Assembly (NCBI RefSeq): GCF_003259195.1
Contig: NZ_QJPK01000026.1
Location: 1 to 50,698 of the forward strand
Reading direction: 5' to 3'
DNA length: 50,698 nucleotides
Origin: Paracoccus sediminilitoris
GTDB taxonomy: Bacteria; Pseudomonadota; Alphaproteobacteria; Rhodobacterales; Rhodobacteraceae
Below are positions 8,564 to 17,124 of this stretch, piece after piece. The translations under genes and the position numbers were made by a program. The notes under the pieces are model-generated. The model was not told the DNA's origin and ran no database searches. It saw nothing but the letters and a program-made list of their open reading frames with translations. Every line of letters begins with the position of its first letter. Positions within the stretch are counted from its first letter, which is position 1.

Positions 8564-10085
8564 GGTCTTGTCTTTCTGCAACGGTTTGGCCGGTGGCCTT
8601 GCGGGCGCGCCAGCGCACCCACCAGGGCGTGTTGGTGACCAGGATCATCACGACCGCCAAGAACAGGCACAGCGACAGCGGGCTGGTGAAGATGCCCATC
8701 ATCATGGCGCCGAAATCCTCGCGTTCGCTGATGATGGCGCGCCGCCAGTTGTCATCCAGCAGCCGCGACAGGATCACCCCCAGGATGATCGGCGCCAGCG
8801 GATAGCCGTAAAGCCGCATGAAATAGCCCAAGATGCCAAAGCCCAGCATCCAATAAACATCGGTCAGGCTGTTGTTGATGGCATAGGCGCCGACGATGGA
8901 CAGGACCATGATCACGGGCAGCAGCACGGTGCGGGGAAGTTCGACGATCTTGACGAACAGCCGGATGCCCGTCAGCCCGAACAGCAGCATGAAGCAGTTG
9001 GCCAGCGCCAGCGACCCCACGATGAACCAGAACATGTCCGGCTGTTCGATCATCAGCATTGGGCCGGGGTTCAGGCCGTGGATGAACAGCGCGCCGATCA
9101 TGATGGCGGTGACCGCGTCGCCGGGGATGCCAAGCGTCATCATCGGGATGAAGGCGCCGCCGACGGCTGCGTTGTTGGCGGTTTCGGGGGCGACCAGGCC
9201 TTCGACCGCGCCCTTGCCGAAGGGGGTCTCGGGGTTCCGGGTCACACGCTTGGCGTGGTCATAGGCCATCAGCGCCGCGATGTCGCCGCCCGTGCCTGGC
9301 AGGGCACCCACGATCGTGCCGATGGTCGATGTCTGCAGCCCAAGCGGCAGGTGCTTGCGCACCTTGGCCCAGCTGGGAATGATGCCGGCCACGCGCTGGC
9401 GCACGGCGGGGCTGTGGATGCTGTGCATCTGGATCAGGGCCTCGGACACGCCGAACAGGCCGATCATCACTGCCACGAAGGAAATTCCGCCGCGCAATTC
9501 GTCGATGCCGAAGACGAAGCGGTCCTGGATGGTCAGCGGGTCCATGCCCACCGCACCGATGGCGATGCCGAAGGCCCCCGCGAAGACGCCCTTGACCAAG
9601 CTGTCGCCCGACAGCGATCCGACCAGCAGGATGCCCATGATCGCCAGCAGCATGAAGTCGCGCGGCTGAAAGCCGATGGCGAAATCCGACAGCAGTGGCG
9701 CAAAGGCCCCAAGGGCGAAGATGCCGATGAAGCCGCCGATGAAGGACACGACCGTGACGATGCCGATCGCCTCTCCGGCACGGCCCTGTTGGGCCAGCGG
9801 AAATCCGTCCAGCGCCGTGGCGATGGCCGAGGGCGCGCCGGGGATGTTCAGCAGGATCGCCGTCCGCGACCCGCCATAGACGCCCCCCATGTAGATGCCG
9901 ATCATCAGCGCCAGCGCCGGATAGACCTCCCATGAGAAGGTGAAAGAGATCAGGATCGACACGGCCATCGTCACCGACAGGCCCGGAATGGCACCGACAT
10001 AGATGCCGGCAAAGGTCCCCGCGCCGATCAGGAACAGCAGTTCCAGGTTCAAAAGCGGCATCAGAAGGTTTGACAGGATATCCAT
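8556..10085 (-). CDS. tctA: Tripartite tricarboxylate transporter, large permease TctA
   Basis: 509-residue inner-membrane permease, normal TctA length, with 11-12 hydrophobic helices. Family motifs are visible: YVGAIPGLSVTMAVSILISFTF near the N-terminus and IVGALPGTGGDIAALMAYDHAKR in the middle, the duplicated GxPG loops of the family. It follows tctB after seven bases and overlaps the AroE-like gene. With TctB and the periplasmic TctC it forms a cation-driven importer for organic acids. The two downstream catabolic genes point to an alicyclic hydroxyacid such as shikimate, quinate or dehydroshikimate as substrate (inference). Confidence 0.93.
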   Translation of the reverse strand: MDILSNLLMPLLNLELLFLIGAGTFAGIYVGAIPGLSVTMAVSILISFTFSWEVYPALALMIGIYMGGVYGGSRTAILLNIPGAPSAIATALDGFPLAQQGRAGEAIGIVTVVSFIGGFIGIFALGAFAPLLSDFAIGFQPRDFMLLAIMGILLVGSLSGDSLVKGVFAGAFGIAIGAVGMDPLTIQDRFVFGIDELRGGISFVAVMIGLFGVSEALIQMHSIHSPAVRQRVAGIIPSWAKVRKHLPLGLQTSTIGTIVGALPGTGGDIAALMAYDHAKRVTRNPETPFGKGAVEGLVAPETANNAAVGGAFIPMMTLGIPGDAVTAIMIGALFIHGLNPGPMLMIEQPDMFWFIVGSLALANCFMLLFGLTGIRLFVKIVELPRTVLLPVIMVLSIVGAYAINNSLTDVYWMLGFGILGYFMRLYGYPLAPIILGVILSRLLDDNWRRAIISEREDFGAMMMGIFTSPLSLCLFLAVVMILVTNTPWWVRWRARKATGQTVAERQDHD

Positions 10086-10092
10086 GGCGCCC

Positions 10093-10590
10093 TCAGAACA
10101 GCGACGTGATGAAAGCGACGATGCGCCCTTCGGGAACGATCCCTTGCGGCATCAGCACCGCAAAGATCAGCCGGAAAATGGCCCAGATGACGATGACCGT
10201 GCCCAGGGCCACGGCCAGGCAGAAGCCCCAGGACCGTCGCGACAGGAACCGCACCAGGATGAACAGGAACAGCGCCGAGGTGGGCAGGAACCCCAAGGGC
10301 CGCAACAGCAGCGCATAGCCCAGGATCATCACGATCGGCACGACCACGACCGCCGGCAGGATATCGCGACGCAGGCTCTGGTCGCCGCGGCCTTTGCGCA
10401 GCGTGTCGCGCAGGATGAACACCCCCGCGATGGCCATGATCGCCGTCGTGGCCATCGGGATTACGCCCGGGGAAGATAGGGCCTCGAACCCCGAAATCCC
10501 ATAGGCGGAATAGAGCAGGAACAGGCTGGCAAGCATGATCGCCACGTTGAAGATCAGCTCTCCGGGGCGGCGTTTCGGGGGCATGTCCAT
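10093..10590 (-). CDS. tctB: Tripartite tricarboxylate transporter, small permease TctB
   Basis: 165-residue membrane protein with four predicted helices (LIFNVAIMLASLFLLYSAY; PMATTAIMAIAGVFIL; ILPAVVVVPIVMILGYALLL; and the C-terminal pair), the size and layout of TctB. ATG 10590 is preferred to the open-frame start at 10641 because AGGAAGG lies just upstream and the extra N-terminus is Arg/Pro-rich and family-unlike. It lies 96 bp after tctC, with a hairpin in the gap, and seven bases before tctA. Confidence 0.85.
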   Translation of the reverse strand: MDMPPKRRPGELIFNVAIMLASLFLLYSAYGISGFEALSSPGVIPMATTAIMAIAGVFILRDTLRKGRGDQSLRRDILPAVVVVPIVMILGYALLLRPLGFLPTSALFLFILVRFLSRRSWGFCLAVALGTVIVIWAIFRLIFAVLMPQGIVPEGRIVAFITSLF

Positions 10591-10648
10591 GGAGGGGTCC
10601 TTCCTTGCGGTCACCGGGCGGCGCGGGCAACATCGGCGCAATGGGGGG

Positions 10649-10671
10649 CTGCCCCGGCATCACCGGGACAG
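10649..10671 (-). other. Intercistronic hairpin between tctC and tctB
   Basis: CTGCCCCGG (10649-10657) and CCGGGACAG (10663-10671) pair as a 9-bp stem (one G-U) with a five-base loop in the 96-bp gap after the binding-protein gene. No T-run follows, so it is more likely an mRNA-stabilising or partial-readthrough stem than a full terminator. Such stems let the binding protein be made in excess over the permease. Confidence 0.55.
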
Positions 10672-10686
10672 CGCGACATGTCGGCG

Positions 10687-11679
10687 TCAGGGACGCGGGA
10701 TGTCGAAGTCTTCGGGAGAGTTCTTGGCGATCTCGCCGTCCCACAGGATCCAGGCGGTCTGGCTTTGCCAGGTGTCCAGGAAGTCCTGCGCCTCGGTTCC
10801 GGTCAGCGACAGCATGCGGAAGCCGCGGCCGTCCATCATCGACAGGAAGTCGGGGTTCTGGGCTGCCTGACCATAGGCGTCGGTCAGTTTGGCCACGACG
10901 TCGTCGGGCGTGCCAGCCTTGACGAAGATGCCGAAGAACGGGCCCCAGGGCAGAATATCGGCGAATTCTGGATTGGTGTCGGTGATGGCCGGGGTGTCGG
11001 GCAGCTGCTCGACGCCTTCGGTATCAAAGATCGCGATGGCCTTCAGGTTGCCGGCCCGCACCGGTTCCAGCGCGGCACCCAGCACGGCAGGCATCACGTC
11101 GATGGCGCCGCCCTGCAGCGCCGTCAGCGCCGGGCCGTCGCCGTCATAGGGGACGGCCGTGACATCCAGCGGCGTCTTTTCGTTGATCATGGCGGTCACG
11201 ACCGAAGGCAGGCCGCCCGGACCGGTCGAACCGAAACGGATCTCTCCGGGGTTGGCGGTGATGTATTCGACCATCTCGGGGAATGTGTCGAAGGGTGCGT
11301 CGGGTCGGGCGACCAGAATGGGAATGCCGCGGGCGATGATGTTGATCGGGACAAAGTCCGAGTAATCCTTCTGGCCCAACCCCATCACCTTGTACAGCAG
11401 CGGGTTTTCCGCACCGAACAGCAGCGTGTAGCCATCGGCATCCGCCCGTTCGGCTTGGTTCAGGCCGATGGCACCCACGCCGCCCGTGACGTTCTGCAAG
11501 ATGACCTTGGCGCCCAGGATGTCCTCGGCGTGGGGGGTGACGGACCGGCTGACCGTGTCGGTGGACCCGCCCGCACCCCATTGGATGATGCCTTGGATGT
11601 CGCGTTCGGGGTATTCGGCCAGGGCGGGTGCCGCCGCAAGGCCAAGCGCGACGATCGCGCCGCAAACGATGTTCCGCAT
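10687..11679 (-). CDS. tctC: Tripartite tricarboxylate transporter, periplasmic binding protein TctC
   Basis: 330-residue exported protein. The signal peptide is MRNIVCGAIVALGLAAAPALA, cleaved before EYPERDI. The mature part has the Bug/TctC fold signatures: GAGGSTDTVSR near the N-terminus, ILQNVTGGVGAIGLNQ, and the FGSTGPGGLPSVVTAMI ligand region. Start ATG 11679 has GGGAGGATTAC directly upstream; the open frame continues to 11868 but without a signal peptide. It captures the substrate for TctAB. It is the first gene after the LysR regulator and probably has its own promoter in the 106-bp gap. Confidence 0.92.
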   Translation of the reverse strand: MRNIVCGAIVALGLAAAPALAEYPERDIQGIIQWGAGGSTDTVSRSVTPHAEDILGAKVILQNVTGGVGAIGLNQAERADADGYTLLFGAENPLLYKVMGLGQKDYSDFVPINIIARGIPILVARPDAPFDTFPEMVEYITANPGEIRFGSTGPGGLPSVVTAMINEKTPLDVTAVPYDGDGPALTALQGGAIDVMPAVLGAALEPVRAGNLKAIAIFDTEGVEQLPDTPAITDTNPEFADILPWGPFFGIFVKAGTPDDVVAKLTDAYGQAAQNPDFLSMMDGRGFRMLSLTGTEAQDFLDTWQSQTAWILWDGEIAKNSPEDFDIPRP

Positions 11680-11748
11680 GTAATCCTCCCTTGGATCGGC
11701 CCCGTCCACTGGGGGCTTGTCATGGGGATATCGCAAAACCGTCTTTAA

Positions 11749-11769
11749 CGGCAAATACTGTTTTTGCCG
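11749..11769. promoter_or_regulatory. Palindrome upstream of tctC
   Basis: CGGCAAA (11749-11755) and TTTGCCG (11763-11769) form a perfect 7-bp dyad with a 7-base spacer in the gap between lysR and tctC. The symmetry and position suit a LysR-type operator for the tct operon. A role as a lysR terminator is the alternative, but there is no T-run. Confidence 0.45.
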
Positions 11770-11785
11770 ATGTCGTAACATGATG

Positions 11786-12712
11786 TTAATCTGGGGCGCG
11801 ATCCCATGTCTCGCGCGCGCGGGCCTTGGCCAATTCGCGGCGGAACAGATGGACCGTCTGTTCGGCAAAGCTGGAGAGCTGGCGACCGCGTTTCTGCACC
11901 GACCAGGCGGTGATGATGGCGGGTTCCACCAAGGGGCGCCGCACCAGACCGGGCATATAGACCTCGGCCACCGAAAATTCGTCGATCACCGCCACCCCCA
12001 AGCCGTGGCGCACCAGGCTAACGATGGTCTGCGCGAAACGGCCACGCATGGCATGGCGGGGGTTCAACCCGGCATCCAGAAAGGGCCGCGCCAGCGTGCG
12101 CCCATAGGGATCGTCGGGGTCCACGCCGATGAAGGGATAGCGGATCAGGTCACGGATCGACACGGCGGACTTTTTCGCCAGCTCATGTCCCTCTGGCATG
12201 ATCGCCACGATCCGCCCCTCGCAGATGGGAATGCTTTCGACCGCTGGATTGTCCAACGGCGAGGACATGATCACGACCTCGCCCTCCTCCAGCAGCAGAT
12301 AATCCAGCGTCTCCTCGATCTTCAGGATGTCCAGATCGATGTCCAGATCGGGAAAGCGCTGCCGCAGGCCGGTGATCACCCGCGCCGCGATGAATTGCGC
12401 GATCGAGGGCGCCGAGGCGAAGGACAGCGTAAAATCATGCCCCTTCTGCAACGCGCCCACCGCCGCGTTCAGGTTGTCCATCCGGCGGTGGACCTGTTCC
12501 AGCATGGCAAAGATGGAATGGGCTTCCTGCGCGGGGACGAAGACGCCGGCGCGTCGTTCGAACAGACGGATGCCAAGCCCGTCCTCGGTATGCTTGATCA
12601 GCCGGCTGATGCCGGGGGCTGACACGTTCAGCAGGTTGGCCGCGCCTTGGATCGTGCCCGCGATCATCACGGCGCGCACCACCTCGACCTGGCGCAGGGT
12701 AAGTTCCTTCAT
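11786..12712 (-). CDS. LysR-family regulator of the shikimate/quinate-type operon
   Basis: 308-residue LTTR. The N-terminal helix-turn-helix is LRQVEVVRAVMIAGTIQGAANLLNVSAPGISRLIKHTEDGLGIRLFERR. The rest is an effector-binding domain ending in a DEFSVAEVYMPGLVRRPLVE-type C-terminal lobe. Start ATG 12712 is chosen over ATG 12754: the longer form adds a Pro/Arg leader unlike the family. It is encoded just upstream of tctC on the same strand, and a dyad lies in the gap, so it most likely controls tctCBA-aroE-quiC in response to a pathway metabolite (inference). Confidence in the family is high, in the target moderate. Confidence 0.88.
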   Translation of the reverse strand: MKELTLRQVEVVRAVMIAGTIQGAANLLNVSAPGISRLIKHTEDGLGIRLFERRAGVFVPAQEAHSIFAMLEQVHRRMDNLNAAVGALQKGHDFTLSFASAPSIAQFIAARVITGLRQRFPDLDIDLDILKIEETLDYLLLEEGEVVIMSSPLDNPAVESIPICEGRIVAIMPEGHELAKKSAVSIRDLIRYPFIGVDPDDPYGRTLARPFLDAGLNPRHAMRGRFAQTIVSLVRHGLGVAVIDEFSVAEVYMPGLVRRPLVEPAIITAWSVQKRGRQLSSFAEQTVHLFRRELAKARARETWDRAPD

Positions 12713-12787
12713 GCCAGCGATGGTAGGCACGGCGCGGGGGTTTGCAAGACGCATCCTGCAGCAGCGGACGCATCGCGATCGGATGAA

Positions 12788-12811
12788 CGGACGGCCCCTT
12801 GGGACCGTCCG
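12788..12811 (-). terminator. Hairpin after the DUF1206 gene
   Basis: CGGACGG (12788-12794) and CCGTCCG (12805-12811) pair perfectly, with an inner GGCCCC/GGGACC extension, nine bases beyond the DUF1206 stop codon. On the minus strand it is followed by TTCATCC, a weak U-tract. It is a likely terminator that also separates this gene from lysR. Confidence 0.55.
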
Positions 12812-12820
12812 CCGAACCCG

Positions 12821-13660
12821 TTAGCGGGAATAACTGTTCAGCTTGGCCGCCAGGCTTTGGATGTCTGGCCCGGACACCTTGGGCACAATGCGGTAGGCCG
12901 CGTTGACAAAGCAGAAGACCGCAAAGCCGACCAATCCCAGGCAGATCCCGATCACCAGGATCTGGCCATAGACTTGGCCCGACAGCCAGGAAAAGGCTTC
13001 GCCCGTCCCTCCCGCCTGCTGGGGGTTGGCCCGCCATGTGGCGAACAGGAACAGCAGGCCGACGACGCCCACCACGATTCCATGCGCGATCAGGCCTGCC
13101 TTCAGGATCGGATTCCAACGGGTAGTGAACTGGTTGGCCTGAAGCTGCTGGCGGTATTCGTTCGTCCATCCCTGCTTCATGTAATGGATGCCCGCGCCGA
13201 TGATCAGCAGGGCCGCGATGCCGATGATCCAGCGTCCGCCCGGCCATTGCATCACCGCCCCGACATAACGGGGGATGCTGGACCCCTGGCCTTGGTCGCT
13301 GCCGCCGAACAGCAGGGAAAAGGCCAGAACGCCGATGCCCAGATGGATGGCGCCGGTGACCAGCATGCCGATCCGGGCCACGATGCCCTTGGCCTTGCTG
13401 CCATAATCTTCCAGATCGAAGGCGGCGTCGATGACGCGCCACAGGGCATAGGCGAACATCCCCAACAGGATGACAAACAGTGTCACGCCCCCCCACAGGG
13501 TGTTTTCCAGCCAGCCCAAGGCGGACGAGGTGTCCTGCGCCTGCCCGCCCCGCCAGATCGAATAGAGCGAGATGCCCGCGACGGCCAGATAGACCAGCCC
13601 CTTGCCCGCATATCCCAACCGCATCAGCGGAATGGCCCAGCCCAGTTTGTCTTTCGTCAT
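12821..13660 (-). CDS. DUF1206 integral membrane protein
   Basis: 279-residue protein made of three related two-to-three-helix modules, each with a GYxGKGLVY / GAIHLGIGV / GLIAHGIVV type first helix and a closing DAAFDL/NAAYR-like turn. This is the DUF1206 architecture; its function is unknown. ATG 13660 (MTKDKLGWAIPL) has GTGGAGAAG immediately upstream. The open frame extends to 13822, but the added residues are hydrophilic and unlike the family. It stands alone between lysR and a frameshifted exported protein, with a terminator-like stem after it. Confidence 0.82.
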   Translation of the reverse strand: MTKDKLGWAIPLMRLGYAGKGLVYLAVAGISLYSIWRGGQAQDTSSALGWLENTLWGGVTLFVILLGMFAYALWRVIDAAFDLEDYGSKAKGIVARIGMLVTGAIHLGIGVLAFSLLFGGSDQGQGSSIPRYVGAVMQWPGGRWIIGIAALLIIGAGIHYMKQGWTNEYRQQLQANQFTTRWNPILKAGLIAHGIVVGVVGLLFLFATWRANPQQAGGTGEAFSWLSGQVYGQILVIGICLGLVGFAVFCFVNAAYRIVPKVSGPDIQSLAAKLNSYSR

Positions 13661-13842
13661 CTTCTCCACGCGCTTGACACCTCTCAGCCGGCCAAAGGGG
13701 GCCGAACGGTTTCCGATCATGGAAAGCGCATCCCGACCACGCGGCCGGGACGTTCCGTTCACCATGTTGTGGGGCCAACGAACCGAGGCGACAGGGGTTC
13801 CGGGGGAACTGGCGGCATTCATGGATGCGCCGCCCGGGCCGG

Positions 13843-14237
13843 TCAGTTCAACAGAACGCGGGTCAAGTTGATGATCGTCAGGATCTGCTGCGTCTGCGCA
13901 TCCACGCGGATCAGGCGGTCCCCGCCGCGGTAACAGCGCCAGTCGTCGCGGCGTTCGATGTCATAGCGGCTGTAATCGTGCACCAGCGTGTAGTCGCCCA
14001 CGCGCAATCTGTCGCCCACATTGCGGCCATAGTGGATGTCGTTTTGGTGGGCCTGCCCGGCGGCACGCAGGACGGCGACTTCTTGGACAGCCCCGGCGGA
14101 CAGCCGCTGTGCTGCTGGACCTTGTGCCCATGATGGCCGCCATGTCCGTTGCCCTTGCCGGGGTTTGCCATGGCTGGCAATGCCGTCAACGACAGCGCTG
14201 TGGTCAGTGTCCTTTCATGAATACGCAAGGCTGTCAT
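13843..14237 (-). pseudogene. Frameshifted small exported protein (RcnB-like)
   Basis: ATG 14237 opens a short signal-like sequence (TTALSLTALPAMA) followed by NPGKGNGHGGHHGHKVQQHSGCPPGLSKKSPSCVPPG. The frame then goes wrong. The next frame continues the expected protein: QAHQNDIHYGRNVGDRLRVG, then a DYSRYDIERRDDWRCYRGGD segment, ending ILTIINLTRVLLN at 13843. One base is missing in the CCGCCGGGC run around 14070. The layout (Pro/Lys-rich CPPGLxKK..CVPPG linker, then a GDxLRVGDY..Y.R.D domain) resembles small periplasmic RcnB-like proteins of alphaproteobacteria; the exact family is uncertain. It is either a recent pseudogene or a sequencing error. Confidence 0.6.
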
Positions 14238-14848
14238 CTTCTGTGCCGGATCGTTCGATGTGACCGTTTAACAGACGAACGGGGCATTCGGCAGCATTCC
14301 GATATAGTGACAGGCGGTTCCCCGCTTTCTGTGCGACGGGCCGGAGGTTGACCAGGGTCGCCGGAATCATGCCCTTGGAACAATCGACCACCAGCGGCAT
14401 GACGGCAGCGGTTATTCGGTCCGCATCGCAACCCCGAATGCCCTGTTCCATGGACAAGGCCTGCCTGCGCGCGACGATACTCTTCAGGTCGGCGTCCCGA
14501 CGCCCCGTATCCCCGTATCCCCGTTGCCCGTAACCAACGATTACCGTGAGCGCACCGATCCCGAGCTGGTGGGGATCGGCTTATGTCCTACGTCACGGTA
14601 GCGCTGTCCTTACGCAGCAAAGCTGCGAGCAAGCCATGGTGCCGACCCCCACGGCGGCAGAGCGCCACAATAGCGCGGGGGCTGCGCATATTTGCCTGTG
14701 GAGGGGAGTGCCGCCTTGACGGATGACGCGGACTTACACAGCGCAGCTTTGGAAGCCCGATCCCCTCTCAGCACCATCACATTATGGTAGGTGATAGGAT
14801 CGCCCCAAAGCTGACCAGGCTTGGACGCGAGGCAGGTTGCCGCCGACC
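14238..14848. other. 610-bp region with no recognised gene
   Basis: No frame here has a convincing start plus family similarity. A minus-strand frame (about 14215-14577) reads ALTVIVGYGQRGYGDTGRRD... without a start and matches nothing I know. A dyad CCGATCCC (14555-14562) / GGGATCGG (14572-14579) can form an 8-bp stem. The GC content is lower and more even than in the neighbouring genes, suggesting decayed or foreign DNA. Confidence 0.5.
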
Positions 14849-15451
14849 TCAGCGCAGGACGTAATCGACCTGCGATCCGTCCTCGGCTGCAAAGCGGACA
14901 TGGACCAGCGTCGCGCCTGCGAACCACAGGTCGCGCTTCAGATCGCCCCGCAGCGCGTAATGCGTGGCCTGAACCGGGCCCTGGCCCGTCGCGATGGTCT
15001 CGGCGCCCAGATTGCTGACGCTGATCTGGTCGGTGCTGCCGTCGATGGTGTTCAGGACCTGACCTGCGGCCAGAATATCGGCATCCCAAAGGCTGGCGGG
15101 GACCAGCGATGTCGCGCCCACGCTGATCTTGTGGGGCGTGCCGTTGTCGTCCGTCTGAGAGGCCAGCGCCGCCAGTTGCCCGCCGCGCCAGGTTTCCGTG
15201 CTGGTCTGGCGGAAGCGATAGGCGCTGACGCCGATCACAGGAACCTTGACCGACACGTCGGTGGCCACATCCACGGTCATGTCGCCGCCTTGGCCGCGAA
15301 AGGTGACGACATAGTCGCCGATGTCGCGTCCGTTGCGCATCACGTCGAAGGCCAGCCGGCCCGAAGACGGCACGCTGGCGGCAGGGGCGGCATGCGCGGT
15401 GCCGAAGGCGGTCAGGGTCAAGGCCAAGGCGGCCAGAAGGGTGCGTGTCAT
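14849..15451 (-). CDS. Exported DUF6134-family protein
   Basis: 200-residue protein with a clear signal peptide (MTRTLLAALALTLTAFGTAHA). The mature domain begins GRLAFDVMRNGRDIGDYVVTFRG and alternates short strands to the C-terminal VDYVLR, an all-beta, lipocalin-like pattern that I assign to DUF6134; no function is known. ATG 15451 is preferred to ATG 15463: it carries the ribosome site GAGGACCCCA, and the same CATGAGGACCCC block precedes the dioxygenase start upstream. It is the last gene of the five-gene hemolysin/ligase/SDR/dioxygenase operon, so it may bind or shuttle the pathway's product in the periplasm (inference). Confidence 0.75.
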   Translation of the reverse strand: MTRTLLAALALTLTAFGTAHAAPAASVPSSGRLAFDVMRNGRDIGDYVVTFRGQGGDMTVDVATDVSVKVPVIGVSAYRFRQTSTETWRGGQLAALASQTDDNGTPHKISVGATSLVPASLWDADILAAGQVLNTIDGSTDQISVSNLGAETIATGQGPVQATHYALRGDLKRDLWFAGATLVHVRFAAEDGSQVDYVLR

Positions 15452-15464
15452 TGGGGTCCTCATG

Positions 15465-16328
15465 TCAGATCATTCCCATGCCGATGAACAGGTTGCGGTT
15501 GGCGTCGGCGATGGCGCGGCGACCATGCATGACGCGGGTGTTGTCCAGGATGGCGATGTCGCCGTCCTGCCAGTTGATCTCGTGCGTGACCTCCTCGGCC
15601 AAGGCGCGGATATCCTCGACCTCGGTCGGCGTGACGACGCTGCCATCGGCCATCGCATAACGCGGCGGCTGATAGTTGTGCGACGGACCCATGACGGCGT
15701 TGGCAAAGCCCGGGGCGGTGCCGCCCAGAACCGATCCGCGCACCGGATCGACAGTCAGGCGATAGGTCAGCGATCCGTCGTCATGCAGGGTGAAATCCTG
15801 CCCCGGCACGCTGGCCTTGAACTGCAGCACATGGTCCATCGTGACCTGGTCGGGGTCGCTGAGGGCCGGGTGTTCGTTCACCAGATAGCGTTTCCACAAC
15901 GCTTCGGGCAGCACCCGTTCGACGGTCATCGCCTGCGACCAGCGGCTGCGTTGTGCATCATCGAAGCGGTCCCAGACCGCGCGCCCGTCGCAGATGGTGG
16001 TCTGCGAGCCCTCGAAGGCGGCGGTCTGCGCGAAGAAGGTGACGATGTCGGGACAGCGCGGCGTATTGCCGTTTTCGATATGCAGGCCGATGGGACCCAG
16101 GCCCGCATCGACCATCTGCGTGGTGGCGGTGGTGTGGCTGCGCGCCGGGTCGAAGGTCACGCGGCGGCACAGCGTCGTCACCAGCCCCGAAAAGGCCTGC
16201 ATGTCGGGATCAAAGCCGCGCAGCAGGGTCCAGCCGTCGCGGGCCAGGTCCCCACGGATGGTGGCCAGCAGGCCGGGGTCGGACAGGCCGTTCGGATGGT
16301 CGCGGTGGCGCAGGATGTTGTAGGTCAT
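15465..16328 (-). CDS. TauD/TfdA-family Fe(II)/2-oxoglutarate dioxygenase
   Basis: 287-residue cytoplasmic oxygenase. The facial triad is visible as His83-x-Glu85 (GLHIENGNTP) and distal His268 (DNTRVMHGRR), with a following Arg-rich strand for 2-oxoglutarate. The proximal pair is HxE, as in clavaminate synthase- and AsnO-type enzymes that hydroxylate amino-acid-like substrates, rather than the commoner HxD. It starts seven bases after the SDR gene with GAGGACCCC as ribosome site. In the operon it would oxidise an intermediate activated by the ligase. The substrate is unknown. Confidence 0.85.
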   Translation of the reverse strand: MTYNILRHRDHPNGLSDPGLLATIRGDLARDGWTLLRGFDPDMQAFSGLVTTLCRRVTFDPARSHTTATTQMVDAGLGPIGLHIENGNTPRCPDIVTFFAQTAAFEGSQTTICDGRAVWDRFDDAQRSRWSQAMTVERVLPEALWKRYLVNEHPALSDPDQVTMDHVLQFKASVPGQDFTLHDDGSLTYRLTVDPVRGSVLGGTAPGFANAVMGPSHNYQPPRYAMADGSVVTPTEVEDIRALAEEVTHEINWQDGDIAILDNTRVMHGRRAIADANRNLFIGMGMI

Positions 16329-16335
16329 GGGGTCC

Positions 16336-17124
16336 TCATGGGCGGGAAATATCGGGTTGTGCGGCGGCGGCGACGGCGGGGTCGCGTGCCAGTCGGATCA
16401 GCGCGCGGTCGATCAGCGCCGGGCGCAGCCGTTGCAGGGCGATGAACAGGCGTTCGCGGCTGGCGGGCATCTGGTTCGGGCGGCGTGCGGCGATGGCGCG
16501 CCAAGCACGGGCGGCGACGGCATCGGGATCGTCCAGTGTCATGGCCATCGGGCCGACCAGCGACTGGAACCCCTGCGCCGCATTCGTCCGGGTGCCACGC
16601 GGCGCCAGATGCGTCACCGCGATGCCGCGCGGGGCCAGTTCCCGGCGCAGCGCGTCGGCCATGCCCCGCAGCGCGAATTTCGAGGCCGAATAGGCCGCGA
16701 AATAGGGGAACGCGATCTCTCCGAAGACCGAGCCGACCATCACCACCTGACCCTTGCTGGTACTCAGCGGAACCAGCAGGTCCCGCGTCAGCGCCAAGGG
16801 CGCGGCGACGTTCAGCGCCAGAAGGGCCGTGATGTCGGGATCGCTCAGACCCTCCAGCGCGCCCGAGGGGACGGTTCCCGCATTATGGATCAGGATGTCC
16901 AGCCCGGTCTGTGCAACCGCCGCCGCGATGGCGGCACGACCTTCGGGCGTGGTCACGTCGGCGGGCAGGACAAGCGCGTCGCGCAAGGTATTGGCGGTGT
17001 GCGCCAGCGGCTCGGGGCGGCGGCCCACCAGGATGATGCGGTGGCCATGCGCGTTGGCCTGTTGCGCCAGGGCACGGCCGATGCCGGACCCTGCGCCGGT
17101 GATCAGGACGGTGGGACGGGTCAT
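16336..17124 (-). CDS. Short-chain dehydrogenase/reductase
   Basis: 262-residue classical SDR. The cofactor loop is TGAGSGIG (9-16), NAG at 81-83, catalytic Ser132, Tyr145 and Lys149 (YSASK). Arg35-Arg36 after the second strand favours NADP(H). The C-terminal 60 residues are Arg/Ala-rich and atypically basic, possibly a membrane contact. Its ATG overlaps the ligase stop by four bases. Within this operon it probably reduces or oxidises a ketone/alcohol formed from the activated acyl substrate (inference). Confidence 0.88.
   Translation of the reverse strand: MTRPTVLITGAGSGIGRALAQQANAHGHRIILVGRRPEPLAHTANTLRDALVLPADVTTPEGRAAIAAAVAQTGLDILIHNAGTVPSGALEGLSDPDITALLALNVAAPLALTRDLLVPLSTSKGQVVMVGSVFGEIAFPYFAAYSASKFALRGMADALRRELAPRGIAVTHLAPRGTRTNAAQGFQSLVGPMAMTLDDPDAVAARAWRAIAARRPNQMPASRERLFIALQRLRPALIDRALIRLARDPAVAAAAQPDISRP

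Noticed and set aside
14215..14457. 80-codon minus-strand frame as a small gene
   Set aside because: No ribosome site, no family match, and it overlaps the start of the frameshifted RcnB-like gene.
14610..15089. Minus-strand frame ending in KYAQPPRYCGALPPWGSAPWLARSFAA as a gene
   Set aside because: Part overlaps the DUF6134 gene in another frame; the rest has no start or recognised family.
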